Below are positions 8,723 through 18,904 of a stretch of 59,779 nt of DNA, piece by piece. How positions within the stretch are numbered: the stretch's first letter is position 1; every line of letters begins with the position of its first letter. Source of the DNA: Chromatiales bacterium. Lineage in GTDB: Bacteria; Pseudomonadota; Gammaproteobacteria; Ectothiorhodospirales; Ectothiorhodospiraceae. The position numbers and the translations under genes were made by a program. The stretch is taken from the NCBI GenBank assembly GCA_028695255.1, contig JAQVJI010000004.1, positions 1-59,779 on the forward strand, given 5' to 3'. The notes beneath the pieces were generated by a model. That model did no database searches. It was not told the origin of the DNA and was given only the letters and a program-made list of their open reading frames with translations.

Positions 8723-9412
8723 TCACGCCTCGCTTTCGCGCGCCTGACCCTGGGCCTGGCGCTGCAACAGCGTGGTGAATTCCTCGGTGAAGTTGTCGTA
8801 GCGCGTCACCAGCCGGTCGACGTCGTCGACGTAGCGGTTGAACGCGACCACCGCCGGGATGGCGGCGAACAGGCCGAGTGCGGTGGCGACGAGGGCCTCG
8901 GCGATGCCCGGCGCGACCATCGCGAGCGTCGCCTGCTGCGCGTCGGCCAGACCGATGAAGGCATGCATGATGCCCCAGACGGTACCGAACAGGCCGACGT
9001 ACGGACTGACCGAACCGACGGTGGCGAGGAACGAGAGATACGATTCCAGACCGTCGATCTCGCGCGACATCGCCACGCGCATCGAGCGCTGGGCGGTCTC
9101 GGCCACCGTCATGCCGGCGCGCTGCATCTTGCGCGCCCGCACGTATTCCTTGAAGCCGGCGGAGAAGATGTGTTCCAGGCCCGACAGCTCGGTCTTGCGC
9201 CGGATGCCCTCGTAGAGCTGCACCAGATCGATGCCCGACCAGAAGCGCTCCTCGAACTCGCTGGCGGCGCCGCGCGCCTCGCGCAGCACGCGCCATTTGA
9301 GGAAGATCAGCGTCCAGGAGATGACGGACGCGAGAACCAGAATCGCCATCACCACCTGCACGACCAGACTGGCCTGGGTGATGAGCGCAACGAAGGACAT
9401 GTCAGCGGACAA
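8723..9412 (-). CDS. tolQ: Proton channel protein TolQ
   Basis: 229-residue MotA/TolQ/ExbB protein. Three membrane segments are seen: near residues 13-33, the FLATVGSVSPYVGLFGTVWG helix near 130-150, and the GIAEALVATALGLFAAIPAV helix near 168-188. With TolR it forms the proton-driven motor of the Tol-Pal system during cell constriction. It overlaps the end of ybgC by 11 bases, which implies translational coupling. Confidence 0.97.
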   Translation of the reverse strand: MSADMSFVALITQASLVVQVVMAILVLASVISWTLIFLKWRVLREARGAASEFEERFWSGIDLVQLYEGIRRKTELSGLEHIFSAGFKEYVRARKMQRAGMTVAETAQRSMRVAMSREIDGLESYLSFLATVGSVSPYVGLFGTVWGIMHAFIGLADAQQATLAMVAPGIAEALVATALGLFAAIPAVVAFNRYVDDVDRLVTRYDNFTEEFTTLLQRQAQGQARESEA

Positions 9413-9896
9413 GTGAGAAGGCCTCCAGCATCACTCGGGGCAACGGCTGCGGTCGGAAATTGCCGACGCCCAGACAGGCGACGCGAATCTCGGCCTTAGA
9501 CAGCACCCCGGCGTTGTGTTCAACGGGATCGAGATGGATCTGCTGCAAAAAATCGAGACTGGCGCGACCGGCCTTGGCGAGCCGCGTGCGCACCAGCAAT
9601 GCATCGTTGAAACGCGCCGGCCGCAGATAATCGATCTGCACCGAACGCACGGCGAAGATCACGCCGTGTTCCTGCGCCATATGGTCCTGCTCGAACCCCA
9701 GTGCGCGCAGCCATTCGGTGCGGGCGCGTTCCAGGAAGCGCAGGTAATTGGCGTGATAGACCACGCCGCCGGCGTCGGTGTCCTCGTAATACACACGCAC
9801 CGGCCAGTCGAAGGATGGCGTCTCCTCGCCGACGGCCGCATTCCGCGCCGCGGACACGTCGTTCGAATGGCCAAGCACATGGCGTTGTTGGGGCAC
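9402..9896 (-). CDS. ybgC: Tol-Pal-associated acyl-CoA thioesterase YbgC
   Basis: Hot-dog-fold thioesterase of 164 residues from a GTG start at 9896, the only in-frame start ahead of the domain. The catalytic loop is seen as YYEDTDAGGVVYHANYLRF (about residues 36-54), with the Asp of the 4-hydroxybenzoyl-CoA thioesterase family. YbgC hydrolyses short or medium acyl-CoA and is thought to act with phospholipid enzymes near the inner membrane. As in many gammaproteobacteria it is the first gene of the tol-pal operon. About 30 N-terminal residues precede the domain and are not typical, so the true start is somewhat uncertain. Confidence 0.92.
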   Translation of the reverse strand: MPQQRHVLGHSNDVSAARNAAVGEETPSFDWPVRVYYEDTDAGGVVYHANYLRFLERARTEWLRALGFEQDHMAQEHGVIFAVRSVQIDYLRPARFNDALLVRTRLAKAGRASLDFLQQIHLDPVEHNAGVLSKAEIRVACLGVGNFRPQPLPRVMLEAFSLVR

Positions 9897-10031
9897 CGGG
9901 TCAAACCCTCGCGTCTACGGACTCCAGCACCGGACAGCACGGTCAAGTCCGATCATCGCCAACTTCTCGTTAAAAGCTAAGGCGTTATATCAACTATTTC
10001 AGTGCTCGTCACAAGAAAAAACCGCATCCCG

Positions 10032-11077
<1,046 letters not shown>

Positions 11078-11081
<4 letters not shown>

Positions 11082-11677
11082 CGCAGACTCGCCTTGAGGG
11101 CGCGGCGGATGATCTCGCCGCTGTCGAGATCGGGCGCTGCCACCCCCTTGACCATGCGCTCGGCCTCGGCCGGCTTGTAGCCGAGCGAGGCCAGCGCGGC
11201 GATCGCCTCGGTCGCCGGATCGGCGGGAACGGCCGAAATTGCACCACCGACCGACAGCGCAGTGCCCTCGCCCAGACCATCGACACGGTCGCGCATCTCC
11301 ACCAGCAGGCGTTCGGCCGTCTTCTTGCCGATGCCCGGCAGACGCGTCAGTGCCGCGACATTGCCCTCGCGCAGACAGCGCGCGAACTCGTCCGCGCTCA
11401 TGCCGGAGAGGATCGCGAGCGCCATCTTGGCGCCGACGCCGTTGACGCGGATCAGGCTGCGGAACAGTGCGCGGTCGGTCTCGCGGCCGAAGCCGTACAG
11501 GACGTGGGCGTCCTCGCGCACGTGCAGATGCGTGAACAGCGTGACCGTGCCGCCGACTTCGGGCAGGTCGTAGAAGGTCGACAGCGGCGCCTCGATCTCG
11601 TAGCCGACGCCGCCGACGTCGATCAGCAGATGCGGCGGCTGCTTGAAGACCAGCTCACCGCGCAGACGCCCGATCAT
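11078..11677 (-). CDS. ruvA: Holliday junction DNA-binding protein RuvA
   Basis: 199 residues from ATG at 11677, which overlaps the ruvC stop as ATGA. The longer frame upstream reads through ruvC in another phase and is not real. Domains in order: OB fold beginning [10 protein letters not shown], tandem helix-hairpin-helix motifs ([13 protein letters not shown] and [16 protein letters not shown]), an acidic linker, and a C-terminal RuvB-binding domain ([18 protein letters not shown]). RuvA binds four-way junctions as a tetramer. Confidence 0.97.
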
Positions 11678-12249
11678 CGCCGCCTCCGGCCATAGGCCGC
11701 GCCGACCAGCGCGCGCGTGTGCTGACTGTGGGCGTGACAGAGCGCGATCGCGAGTGCATCGGACGCATCGGCGGCAAGACCGTCGGTGAGCTTGAGCAGC
11801 ATGCGCACCATGTGACCGACCTGATCCTTGGTCGCGGCGCCGGTGCCGACCACGGCCTGTTTCACCTCGCGCGGTGAATACTCGCAGACCGGCAGACCGG
11901 CCTGCACGCCGGCCAGGATCGCCGCGCCGCGCGCCTGACCGAGCTTGAGCGCGGAGGCGGCGTTGCGCGACACGAACACGGCCTCGATCGCCATCTGTTC
12001 CGGCGCGTGATCGGCCACCAGCGCCGACACGGCCTCGAAGATGTAGCCGAGACGTTCCGGCAGCCCGTCGCCCTTGACGCGGATGCAACCGCTCGCCACG
12101 CAATGGCTGCTGCGGCCGTCGCTTTCGATCAGGCCGTAGCCGGTGACGTTGGTGCCGGGATCGATGCCGAGTATGCGCTGCATCGCCGGCGCCGCGACGC
12201 CGGCGATGCGGGAATGGGGGACGGCGTGGGTACCGCCGGTCGCGCTCAT
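11674..12249 (-). CDS. ruvC: Holliday junction resolvase RuvC
   Basis: Endonuclease that cleaves Holliday junctions. The RNase-H-like motifs are visible: [15 protein letters not shown] with the first catalytic Asp, the [11 protein letters not shown] segment, and the C-terminal [14 protein letters not shown]. The family normally begins at the Met of [10 protein letters not shown] (position 12183, 169 residues). An earlier ATG at 12249 overlaps the yebC stop as ATGA and has GGAG upstream, adding 22 residues. I give the longer frame because of that coupling, but the shorter start is equally possible. Confidence 0.95.
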   Translation of the reverse strand: MSATGGTHAVPHSRIAGVAAPAMQRILGIDPGTNVTGYGLIESDGRSSHCVASGCIRVKGDGLPERLGYIFEAVSALVADHAPEQMAIEAVFVSRNAASALKLGQARGAAILAGVQAGLPVCEYSPREVKQAVVGTGAATKDQVGHMVRMLLKLTDGLAADASDALAIALCHAHSQHTRALVGAAYGRRRR

Positions 12250-12995
12250 GCGTCGAGCCGCTCCAGGATGTCCTCGGCGATGTCGGCGTTGGAGTAGACG
12301 TTCTGCACGTCGTCCAGGTCCTCCAGCATGTCGAGCAGCTTGAGCATCGTCTTCGCGTTCTCCTCGTCGAGTGCGCTGCCGGTGGCCGCGCGCATGGTCA
12401 CCTCGGCGCTCGCCGGCACCAGACCGGCGGCGGTCACGGCATCGCGCACCGCAGTGAATGCATCGGGCGAGGTCAGCACCTCGATCGAACCGTCGTCATC
12501 GACCTCCATGTCGTCGGCGCCAGCCTCCAGCGCCAGTTCCAGCAGACGATCCTCCGGGGTTCCGGGTGGATAGCTCAGCACGCCGAGCTTGTTGAACAGA
12601 TAGGCCACCGAGCCGTCGGTGCCGAGATTGCCGCCGCACTTGGAGAATGCATGGCGCACCTCGCTCACCGTGCGGTTGCGATTGTCGGTCAGGCAATCGA
12701 CCATCACCGCCGTGCCGCCCGGACCGTAGCCCTCGTAGCGTACGGATTCGTAGTCGTCGCCCTCGCCGGCACCGGCGCCGCGTTTGATCGCACGCTCGAT
12801 GGTGTCCTTGGTCATGTTGGCCGACAGGGCCTTGTCGACCGCCGCGCGCAGCCGCGGGTTGGCACCGATCTCGCCGCCGCCGGTACGGGCCGCGACGGTG
12901 ATTTCACGGATGAGCTTGGTGAAGAGCTTGCCGCGCCTGGCGTCCTGGGCGTTCTTGCGATGCTGGATGTTCGCCCATTTGCTGTGACCTGCCAT
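12246..12995 (-). CDS. yebC: YebC/PmpR family protein
   Basis: 249 residues beginning [18 protein letters not shown], the hallmark N-terminus of the family, and containing the [20 protein letters not shown] motif. YebC proteins have been described as DNA-binding regulators (PmpR), and more recently as ribosome-associated factors that ease translation of difficult proline stretches. Both functions are from family knowledge. It heads the ruvCAB operon, the standard order in proteobacteria. Confidence 0.96.
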   Translation of the reverse strand: MAGHSKWANIQHRKNAQDARRGKLFTKLIREITVAARTGGGEIGANPRLRAAVDKALSANMTKDTIERAIKRGAGAGEGDDYESVRYEGYGPGGTAVMVDCLTDNRNRTVSEVRHAFSKCGGNLGTDGSVAYLFNKLGVLSYPPGTPEDRLLELALEAGADDMEVDDDGSIEVLTSPDAFTAVRDAVTAAGLVPASAEVTMRAATGSALDEENAKTMLKLLDMLEDLDDVQNVYSNADIAEDILERLDA

Positions 12996-13069
12996 GACGC
13001 CGTCTCTGAGCCTTCGAGGTGATCAGGAAGCGGGCAGTTTAGCTCAGGCGTCCTTGGTGGCGAAATCGC

Positions 13070-13714
13070 CTAGGAATTCAGGCCGGAAAAATCGCCGCTC
13101 TTCAGAAAACCGGCGACGGCCGCCGCCACGTCGGCCGACCACAGCATGGAGAAGTGCCCGAACGGCACCGTGAGATGGCTGTCGATCTCGAACGAACGGG
13201 TTTCGTCCAGCGCGACCGTGCCGTCGTGCGGCGGGTGCAGGCCGATGCCGGGCATGGAGCCGACGCCGAAACCGCGACTGCCGGCGATCATGCCCAGCTC
13301 ACGACCGCCCTTCCAGCGTGGGACGTCGCCGAGCAGGCCGCGTTGCAGGCTGCGTCCGAGCAGCGGGCGCAACGGTGTGGCCGCATAGGCGCGTGCCGTA
13401 CGGCTGCCCGTGATCGGCGTGCCGAGCATCACCACCCGCCCCGGCCGCTGCACCGGGTAGCGATCGAACAGGTGCAGCAACACGATGCCGCCCAGGCTGT
13501 GCGCCACCAGATGCACCACCTCCCAGTCCAGCCGCTCCAGAAAGGCGTCGAGCCGGGCCGCATTGGCGGCCGGCGTCGCGCGCACGCTCGGATAACGGAA
13601 CAGCCGTGTCTCGAAACCCTGCCGGCGCAGCCGGCGCGCCAGCGGCAGCATCTCCAGGCCGCTCATCCAGATGCCGTGCACCAGCACCACGCCCTCACGC
13701 ATGCCCTCACGCAT
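13070..13714 (-). CDS. Alpha/beta-hydrolase, lipase-like
   Basis: 214 residues from ATG at 13714, overlapping nudB by eight bases; a second ATG lies at 13702. The fold is clear: VVLVHGIWMSG (oxyanion region), the nucleophile elbow AHSLGGIV with its Ser, and a C-terminal HxxVPFGHFSML region with a candidate catalytic His. The PGRVVMLGTPITGSRTA stretch resembles triacylglycerol-lipase/PGAP1-like hydrolases. No signal peptide, so it is probably cytoplasmic. The substrate is unknown. It is co-transcribed after nudB. Confidence 0.85.
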   Translation of the reverse strand: MREGMREGVVLVHGIWMSGLEMLPLARRLRRQGFETRLFRYPSVRATPAANAARLDAFLERLDWEVVHLVAHSLGGIVLLHLFDRYPVQRPGRVVMLGTPITGSRTARAYAATPLRPLLGRSLQRGLLGDVPRWKGGRELGMIAGSRGFGVGSMPGIGLHPPHDGTVALDETRSFEIDSHLTVPFGHFSMLWSADVAAAVAGFLKSGDFSGLNS

Positions 13715-14144
13715 GGAACTCGCCTTCCGGCACCCAGGCACGGATTGCCTCGGCATTGGTCCAGGACGTCGCCTGCGCGGCCGCCTCGTCGCGCGGGAGC
13801 CAGCGGTATTCCGTGTGTTCCGCGGGATTCAGGAGCACCGGCCGCGGCACCGGCAATTCGAGCGTGAAATGGTGTTCGAGGTTTTCGGCCACGTCCGGCG
13901 CATAACGCGCGCGCCAGGCCGGCAGGATCGGGAAGCGGACGTGATGACGACGATCGACGGGTTCGGCCGCGAGACCGGTCTCCTCGCGCAGCTCGCGCCG
14001 CGCCGCGGCGGCCGGCGTCTCGTCCCATTCCAGACTGCCGGTGACCGACTGCCAGAAATCCGGCGGCGTGCGCCGGTGCAGCATCAGCACCTCGCCTGTG
14101 CGAGCGTAGACCAGGACGAGCACGGATTCGGGTCGCTTGAACAT
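13707..14144 (-). CDS. nudB: Dihydroneopterin triphosphate diphosphatase (Nudix)
   Basis: 145 residues starting MFKRPESVLVLVY, a typical NudB N-terminus. The Nudix box runs from GSLEWDETPAAAARRELREETG (residues about 36-57; only key positions matter: G36, E50, R51-E52-L53-R54-E55-E56). NudB removes pyrophosphate from dihydroneopterin triphosphate in folate synthesis. In many gammaproteobacteria it lies next to aspS, as here, which supports the assignment. Confidence 0.92.
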   Translation of the reverse strand: MFKRPESVLVLVYARTGEVLMLHRRTPPDFWQSVTGSLEWDETPAAAARRELREETGLAAEPVDRRHHVRFPILPAWRARYAPDVAENLEHHFTLELPVPRPVLLNPAEHTEYRWLPRDEAAAQATSWTNAEAIRAWVPEGEFHA

Positions 14145-14183
14145 GAACCCACGCTATAGGTCCGTAGGCCGTGCCGCAAGTCG

Positions 14184-14330
14184 AAATAAAGACTCAACCG
14201 CCAAGGACGCCAAGGGGAAAACATGGTTCTCGCTGAGAACGCGTTTTTTCTCTGTGACCGCTGCGACCTCTGTGGACAGAAATCTTTTCTGTTCGGTATT
14301 CCCTTGGCGTCCCTGGCGATTCAAATAAAA
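14184..14330. repeat. Intergenic element with CGCCAAGG-type terminal inverted repeats
   Basis: Between nudB and aspS the arm at 14199-14216 (CGCCAAGGACGCCAAGGG) is matched by the inverted arm at 14301-14318 with a single mismatch. A/T-rich flanks AAATAAA (14184) and TCAAATAAAA (14321) lie on either side. The interior carries TCTCTGTGACC and CCTCTGTGG. The reverse complement of that interior resembles the separate element at 50029-50063 (CACAGAG..CACGGAGAAAACGCG). No open frame explains it. It looks like a small non-autonomous repeat or a large hairpin. Confidence 0.7.
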
Positions 14331-14335
14331 ACGTC

Positions 14336-16105
14336 CTACCCCTGGCGCCGGATGCGGATGTTGAGTTCGTGCAGTTGCTTCTCGCCGACTTCGGCCGGCG
14401 CGCCGGTGAGCGGGCAGGCGGCGGTCTGGGTCTTGGGGAAGGCCATCACGTCGCGGATCGACTGCGCGCCGCTCATGAGCATCACGAGGCGGTCGAGGCC
14501 GAAGGCGATGCCGCCGTGCGGCGGGCAGCCGTACTTGAGGGCATCGAGCAGGAAGCCGAACTTCTCGCGCGCCTCGTCGGCGCCGATGCCGAGCAGGCGG
14601 AACACCGCATCCTGCATGGCCGTGGTGTGGATGCGCACCGAACCGCCGCCGATCTCGGTGCCGTTCAGCACCATGTCGTAGGCGCGCGAGATGGCGGCGC
14701 CCGGATCGGCCTCCAGCGCCTCGATCGAATCGACGCGCGGCGCGGTGAAGGGATGGTGCAGCGCGACGTGGCGACTTTCCTTGTCGTCCCACTCGAACAT
14801 CGGGAAGTCCACCACCCACAGCGGACGCCAGCCACGCTCGACCAAGCCGCGGTCGTGACCGAGCTTGACGCGCAGCGCACCGAGCGATTCGTTGACGATG
14901 GTCGCCTTGTCGGCACCGAAGAAGATCAGGTCGCCGGTCTGGGCGCCGGTACGGTTCAGGATGTCGACCACCACCGTGTCAGGCAGGAACTTGAGGATCG
15001 GCGATTGCAGGCCCTCGCGGCCTGCGGTGAGGTCGTTGACCTTGATGTAGGCCAAGCCCTTGGCACCGTAACGGCCGACGAACTGCGTGTAGTCGTCGAT
15101 CTCCTTGCGCGACAGCTCGCCGCCCTGCGGCAGGCAGAGCGCCGCGACGCGGCCGCGCGGATCGTTGGCCGGCCCGGAGAAGACCTTGAAATCGACCTCT
15201 TTCATGAGGTCGGTGATCTCGGTGAATTCGAGCGGAATGCGCAGATCGGGCTTGTCGGAACCGAAACGGTGCATCGCCTCATGCCAGCTCATGCGCGGGA
15301 ACGGGTCGGGCAGGGCCTCTTCCAGCACCTGTGCGAACAGGTCGCGGATCATGGATTCCATCAGGCCCATGATGCCCTGCTCGTCGAGGAAGGAGGTCTC
15401 GATGTCGAGCTGCGTGAATTCGGGCTGGCGATCGGCGCGCAGGTCCTCGTCGCGGAAGCAGCGCACGATCTGGTAGTAGCGGTCCATGCCGCTCATCATC
15501 AGGAGCTGTTTGAACAACTGCGGCGACTGCGGCAGCGCGAAGAAGCTGCCGGCGTGCGTGCGCGAGGGCACCAGATAATCGCGCGCGCCCTCCGGCGTGG
15601 CCTTGGTCAGCATCGGCGTCTCGATGTCGAGGAAACCGTTGTCTTCCAGGAAACGGCGCAGCACGCGCGTCACGCGCGCACGCATCTGCAGGCGCAGTTG
15701 CATGATCGGGCGGCGCAGGTCGATGTAACGGTAGCGCAGCCGGCTTTCCTCGTTGACGTCTTCCTCGTCGAGCTGAAACGGCGGCGTCTCGGCGGTGTTG
15801 AGCACGCTCAGCCCGCGCCCGAGCACCTCCACCGCGCCGGTCGGCAGATCGGGGTTCTCCGTACCCTCGGGACGACGGCGCACGCGGCCCTCGACCTTCA
15901 GCACGAATTCGCTGCGCACGCGCTCGGCCTGGGCGAAGACCTCGGCGGCATCGGGGTCGAACACCACCTGCACCAGACCCTCGCGGTCGCGCAGGTCGAT
16001 GAAGATCACGCCGCCATGGTCGCGGCGCCGGTTGACCCAGCCGCAGAGAGTGACGTCCTGATCGAGCAGGGACTCGTTGACCGTGCCGCAATAGTGACTG
16101 CGCAT
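14336..16105 (-). CDS. aspS: Aspartyl-tRNA synthetase
   Basis: 589 residues, the normal bacterial length, from ATG at 16105. The anticodon-binding OB domain starts [12 protein letters not shown] and contains [20 protein letters not shown]. The class II core has motif 2 in [21 protein letters not shown] and motif 3 in [12 protein letters not shown], with the bacterial insertion (GAD) domain between. It charges tRNA-Asp. It is the last gene of fmdB-DUF502-aspS. The frame extending to 17125 runs across the other two genes in a different phase and is not real. Confidence 0.98.
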   Translation of the reverse strand: MRSHYCGTVNESLLDQDVTLCGWVNRRRDHGGVIFIDLRDREGLVQVVFDPDAAEVFAQAERVRSEFVLKVEGRVRRRPEGTENPDLPTGAVEVLGRGLSVLNTAETPPFQLDEEDVNEESRLRYRYIDLRRPIMQLRLQMRARVTRVLRRFLEDNGFLDIETPMLTKATPEGARDYLVPSRTHAGSFFALPQSPQLFKQLLMMSGMDRYYQIVRCFRDEDLRADRQPEFTQLDIETSFLDEQGIMGLMESMIRDLFAQVLEEALPDPFPRMSWHEAMHRFGSDKPDLRIPLEFTEITDLMKEVDFKVFSGPANDPRGRVAALCLPQGGELSRKEIDDYTQFVGRYGAKGLAYIKVNDLTAGREGLQSPILKFLPDTVVVDILNRTGAQTGDLIFFGADKATIVNESLGALRVKLGHDRGLVERGWRPLWVVDFPMFEWDDKESRHVALHHPFTAPRVDSIEALEADPGAAISRAYDMVLNGTEIGGGSVRIHTTAMQDAVFRLLGIGADEAREKFGFLLDALKYGCPPHGGIAFGLDRLVMLMSGAQSIRDVMAFPKTQTAACPLTGAPAEVGEKQLHELNIRIRRQG

Positions 16106-16194
16106 GCTGCTAACCCCGGAGGAAGACTGTTGAGTGAACGACGAAGACAGGACGTCGGGGCGTCGACGAAGACGCCAAGTAAAGGGCGGGAATG

Positions 16195-16869
16195 TTACGG
16201 GCTGGCCGAAGGCGGTGCAACTTTGGCCGGCGCGACCGGGGCGCCATTGGCCGGGCGGGAGCGGGGCGAGATCACGCCCAGCGACATGATCATCTTGAGG
16301 CCGTCCTCGACCGACATGTCGAGTTCGATGATGTCCTCGCGCGGCACCAGGATGACGAAACCCGAGGTCGGGTTGGGCGTGGTCGGCACGAACACGGTGA
16401 CCACCTCCTTTTCCGTCCGGTCCTGCACCTCGCCCACCCCGGAGCCGGTCAGAAAGGCCAGTGTCCACAGCCCCTTGCGGGGATATTCGACCAGCAGCAC
16501 CTTGCGGAAGGCATTGCTGCTGGAACCGAACACCGTCTCCATCACCTGCTTGGAGGCGGAATAGACGTTGCGCACCAGCGGAATGCGCGACAGCAGCGAC
16601 TCCCAGCCCTCGACCAGCTTGCGGCCGAGCAGGTTGGCCACGACCATGCCGGTGAACAGAAGCACCACGACCGTCAGCACCAGGCCCAGACCCGGGAGGT
16701 GAAAACCGAGCAGGGCATCGGGCCGCCAGGCCGGCGGTATCAGGAGCAGCGTGCGGTCCATGATGTCCACCAGCAGCTTGATCACCAGCACGGTGATCAC
16801 CAGCGGCACCCAGACCAGCAGGCCCGCGATGAAGTAACGTCGCAGGCGGGACACAGGTTTGGCGGTCAA
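16195..16869 (-). CDS. DUF502 inner-membrane protein
   Basis: 224 residues from a probable TTG start at 16869 with GGAG six bases upstream, three bases after the fmdB stop. Two membrane helices are seen, about 10-33 ([20 protein letters not shown]) and 58-82. A conserved soluble part follows with [30 protein letters not shown] and [13 protein letters not shown]. The C-terminal 30 residues are Pro/Ala-rich. The DUF502 family is widespread and of unknown function. The fmdB-DUF502-aspS order is common in gammaproteobacteria. Confidence 0.9.
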   Translation of the reverse strand: MTAKPVSRLRRYFIAGLLVWVPLVITVLVIKLLVDIMDRTLLLIPPAWRPDALLGFHLPGLGLVLTVVVLLFTGMVVANLLGRKLVEGWESLLSRIPLVRNVYSASKQVMETVFGSSSNAFRKVLLVEYPRKGLWTLAFLTGSGVGEVQDRTEKEVVTVFVPTTPNPTSGFVILVPREDIIELDMSVEDGLKMIMSLGVISPRSRPANGAPVAPAKVAPPSASP

Positions 16870-16872
16870 GCG

Positions 16873-17145
16873 CTACTCCGAACTCGCGGCGCAGGCACCG
16901 CAGCCGCCCGAACCGCAGGCCGGCGCCGGTGCCTTGTCGGCTTCCTTGATGTTCTTCTTGTTGTCTTTCTTGAAGTCGGTTTCGTACCAGCCGCCGCCAC
17001 CGAGACGGAAACCGGCGGCCGAGATCAGCTTGCGCAGCGCGGGCTTGCCGCAGTCCGGGCAGTCGACGAGCGGGGCATCGCTGAACTTCTGGATGGCTTC
17101 GAGGCGATGATCGCAGGCCTCGCACTGGTATTCGTAAATGGGCAT
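16873..17145 (-). CDS. FmdB-family zinc-ribbon protein
   Basis: 90 residues beginning [16 protein letters not shown]. Two CX2C pairs (CEAC near residues 8-11 and CPDCGKP near 29-35) form the zinc ribbon typical of the FmdB/CxxC_CxxC_SSSS family. The segment [13 protein letters not shown] is a family signature. The C-terminus is Cys/Gly-rich ([12 protein letters not shown]). A regulatory role has been proposed for FmdB of methylotrophs, but the function is not settled. The gene is divergent from the DsrE-like gene across about 110 bases. Confidence 0.93.
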   Translation of the reverse strand: MPIYEYQCEACDHRLEAIQKFSDAPLVDCPDCGKPALRKLISAAGFRLGGGGWYETDFKKDNKKNIKEADKAPAPACGSGGCGACAASSE

Positions 17146-17254
17146 TTTGAAACGCCTCCCGAATGGTTCAATATTAGGCTCGGATTATATGGGGCGGATT
17201 TCCGGATTTTCCAGATGTCCCGACCGCACCCGCCAACGTCGCAAGGAGCCCATT

Positions 17255-17632
17255 GTGGCCGAAAAGCTCGTCATCATGCTGCTGAATCTGAATCCGGACA
17301 TCCCGGGCACGCTCGGCACACCTTTCTTCCACGCCACCGCGGCGGCGGCCATGGAACTCGAGGTGTCCGTCTACTTCGCCTCCCGCACCGCCAAACTGCT
17401 GAGGCGGGGCTTCGCAGAGTCGCTGTTTCCGGGCAAGAGTCACGAGAAATCCGTGTACTCGTTCATGCGGGACGCACACGAAGCCGGCGCGCGCTTCTAC
17501 GCCTGCGGCGTCGCGCTCACCGAACACGAAATCGGCCAGGACGAAACCATCCCCGAGGTCGACGGCATTCGCGGCGCGGCGGCCTTCATCGGCGAGATTG
17601 CCGAGGACGGCGTGATCGTCCTGACCTACTGA
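17255..17632 (+). CDS. DsrE-family sulfur-relay-like protein
   Basis: 125 residues from GTG at 17255, chosen because AAGGAG lies six bases upstream; the longer frame from 17138 runs antisense into fmdB. DsrE/DsrF-like fold: VIMLLNLNPDIPGTL, FHATAAAAMELEVSVYFAS, GARFYACGVALTEHEI. The Cys in FYACGVAL is at the position where such proteins often hold a reactive cysteine. Family members carry persulfide sulfur or, in others, have unknown roles. The stop overlaps the next start (TGATG), so the SDR is coupled to it. Confidence 0.82.
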   Translation: MAEKLVIMLLNLNPDIPGTLGTPFFHATAAAAMELEVSVYFASRTAKLLRRGFAESLFPGKSHEKSVYSFMRDAHEAGARFYACGVALTEHEIGQDETIPEVDGIRGAAAFIGEIAEDGVIVLTY

Positions 17633-18474
17633 TGACCCGCAGCATCCTCATCACCGGCTGCTCCAGCGGCATCGGCGCGGCGGCGGCTCGCAGCCTGAAG
17701 ACGCGCGGCTGGCGCGTGTTCGCCAGTGCGCGCAAGGCGGAGGACGTCGAACGTCTGCGCGCCGACGGTTTCGAGGCCTTGCGGCTCGACCTGGACGACA
17801 GCGAATCCATTGCTCAAGCCCTGCGGGAACTGCTCGAACGCACCGACGGCCGCCTCGACGCCCTGTTCAACAACGGCGCCTACGGCCAGCCCGGCGCGGT
17901 CGAAGACCTGAGCCGCGACGCCCTGCGCGCACAACTCGAAACCAACCTGCTCGGCTGGTTCGACCTCACCAATCGCGTGATTCCCGTGATGCGCCGCCAG
18001 GGCCATGGCCGCATCGTCATGAACAGCTCGGTGCTGGGTCTGGTCGGGCTGCCGTTTCGCGGCGCCTACGTGGCGAGCAAGTTCGCACTCGAAGGATTGA
18101 CCGACACGCTGCGCCTGGAACTGCGCGGCAGCGGCATCCACGTCGCCCTGATCGAACCCGGACCGATCACAAGCCGCTTCCGCGCCAACGCGCATGCAGC
18201 GTTCCTGCGCAACATCGATCGCGAGCGGAGTTATTTTCGGGAGAAATACGCCGCCGCCGAACGGCGACTGACGAAACAGGGACCGGCGGCGCCCTTCACA
18301 TTGCCGCCCGAGGCCGTGGTGGATGCGCTCGTACACGCACTGGAGAGCCCGCGGCCGAAGGCACGTTATTACGTCACCGTACCGACCCACCTGTTCGGTA
18401 CGCTGCGCCGCCTGCTGCCCACGCGCGCGCTCGATGCCATACTGCGGGCGGTATCACGCGGCGAGAATCGGTAG
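17632..18474 (+). CDS. Short-chain dehydrogenase/reductase (SDR)
   Basis: 280 residues from ATG at 17632, overlapping the DsrE-like stop. Classical SDR features: the nucleotide loop TGCSSGIG (about residues 8-15), FNNGAYG (NNxG), a catalytic Ser in VMNSSVLGLVG, and YVASKFALEG with the Tyr and Lys of YxxxK. Then LIEPGPITSRF. The C-terminal segment with FGTLRRLLPTRALDAIL resembles the longer SDRs annotated as oxidoreductases acting on hydrophobic substrates. The substrate is unknown. Confidence 0.9.
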   Translation: MTRSILITGCSSGIGAAAARSLKTRGWRVFASARKAEDVERLRADGFEALRLDLDDSESIAQALRELLERTDGRLDALFNNGAYGQPGAVEDLSRDALRAQLETNLLGWFDLTNRVIPVMRRQGHGRIVMNSSVLGLVGLPFRGAYVASKFALEGLTDTLRLELRGSGIHVALIEPGPITSRFRANAHAAFLRNIDRERSYFREKYAAAERRLTKQGPAAPFTLPPEAVVDALVHALESPRPKARYYVTVPTHLFGTLRRLLPTRALDAILRAVSRGENR

Positions 18475-18490
18475 TCGATTCAACCCGGGT

Positions 18491-18694
18491 TCAGCGCTTC
18501 CAGTCCGCCACCAGGCGCCCCATGCACTGGCGCCTGAGCGGGCAATCCATCTCGCCGCATTCGTGGCGCTTTTCCGAACCGAAACAAGGCTCTCCGCCGC
18601 TTTCCACCTGCACGCGGCGGATCTCGGTCCCGGTCATGAACAGGGCGTTGAAGGACGTGAACTGGACGGACGCTGGCTGGATTCCGGAATGCAT
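18491..18694 (-). CDS. Small cysteine-containing protein of unknown function
   Basis: 67-residue frame (a shorter start at 18637 gives 48) ending CGEMDCPLRRQCMGRLVADWKR (four cysteines, C35, C44, C49 and C55, spaced C-X8-C-X4-C-X5-C). It lies about 210 bases downstream of the GltD-like gene of the 2-oxoacid oxidoreductase cluster, on the same strand. The regular Cys spacing and basic C-terminus look selected, but I do not recognise a family. It could be a small metal-binding accessory protein or a chance frame. Confidence 0.45.
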   Translation of the reverse strand: MHSGIQPASVQFTSFNALFMTGTEIRRVQVESGGEPCFGSEKRHECGEMDCPLRRQCMGRLVADWKR

Positions 18695-18904
18695 CGCTCG
18701 GCCCTCGATTGCATTGCCTCCGGAGTATGGCAGGTGATTGTGATGTGGGCGTGACAGAGCCGACGGAAGGCACCTGAAAAATTTTTATGATGGGCCATCA
18801 GCCGGCAAACGCCCCCCGCGGCAGGAGCGGCGGCAGCCACGACGGGAGATGTGGCGCTGTATCGAAACCTCGGCTGTCGCGCCTGCCGGCGCTCCCACGG
18901 GCGA

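Noticed and set aside
14369-16564. A 731-codon plus-strand frame
   Set aside because: Shadow of aspS and the DUF502 gene on the other strand; no domain seen.
16192-17631. N-terminal extension of the SDR frame reaching back to 16192
   Set aside because: It runs antisense to DUF502 and fmdB and through the DsrE-like gene in another phase. The ATG at 17632 gives the normal SDR start.
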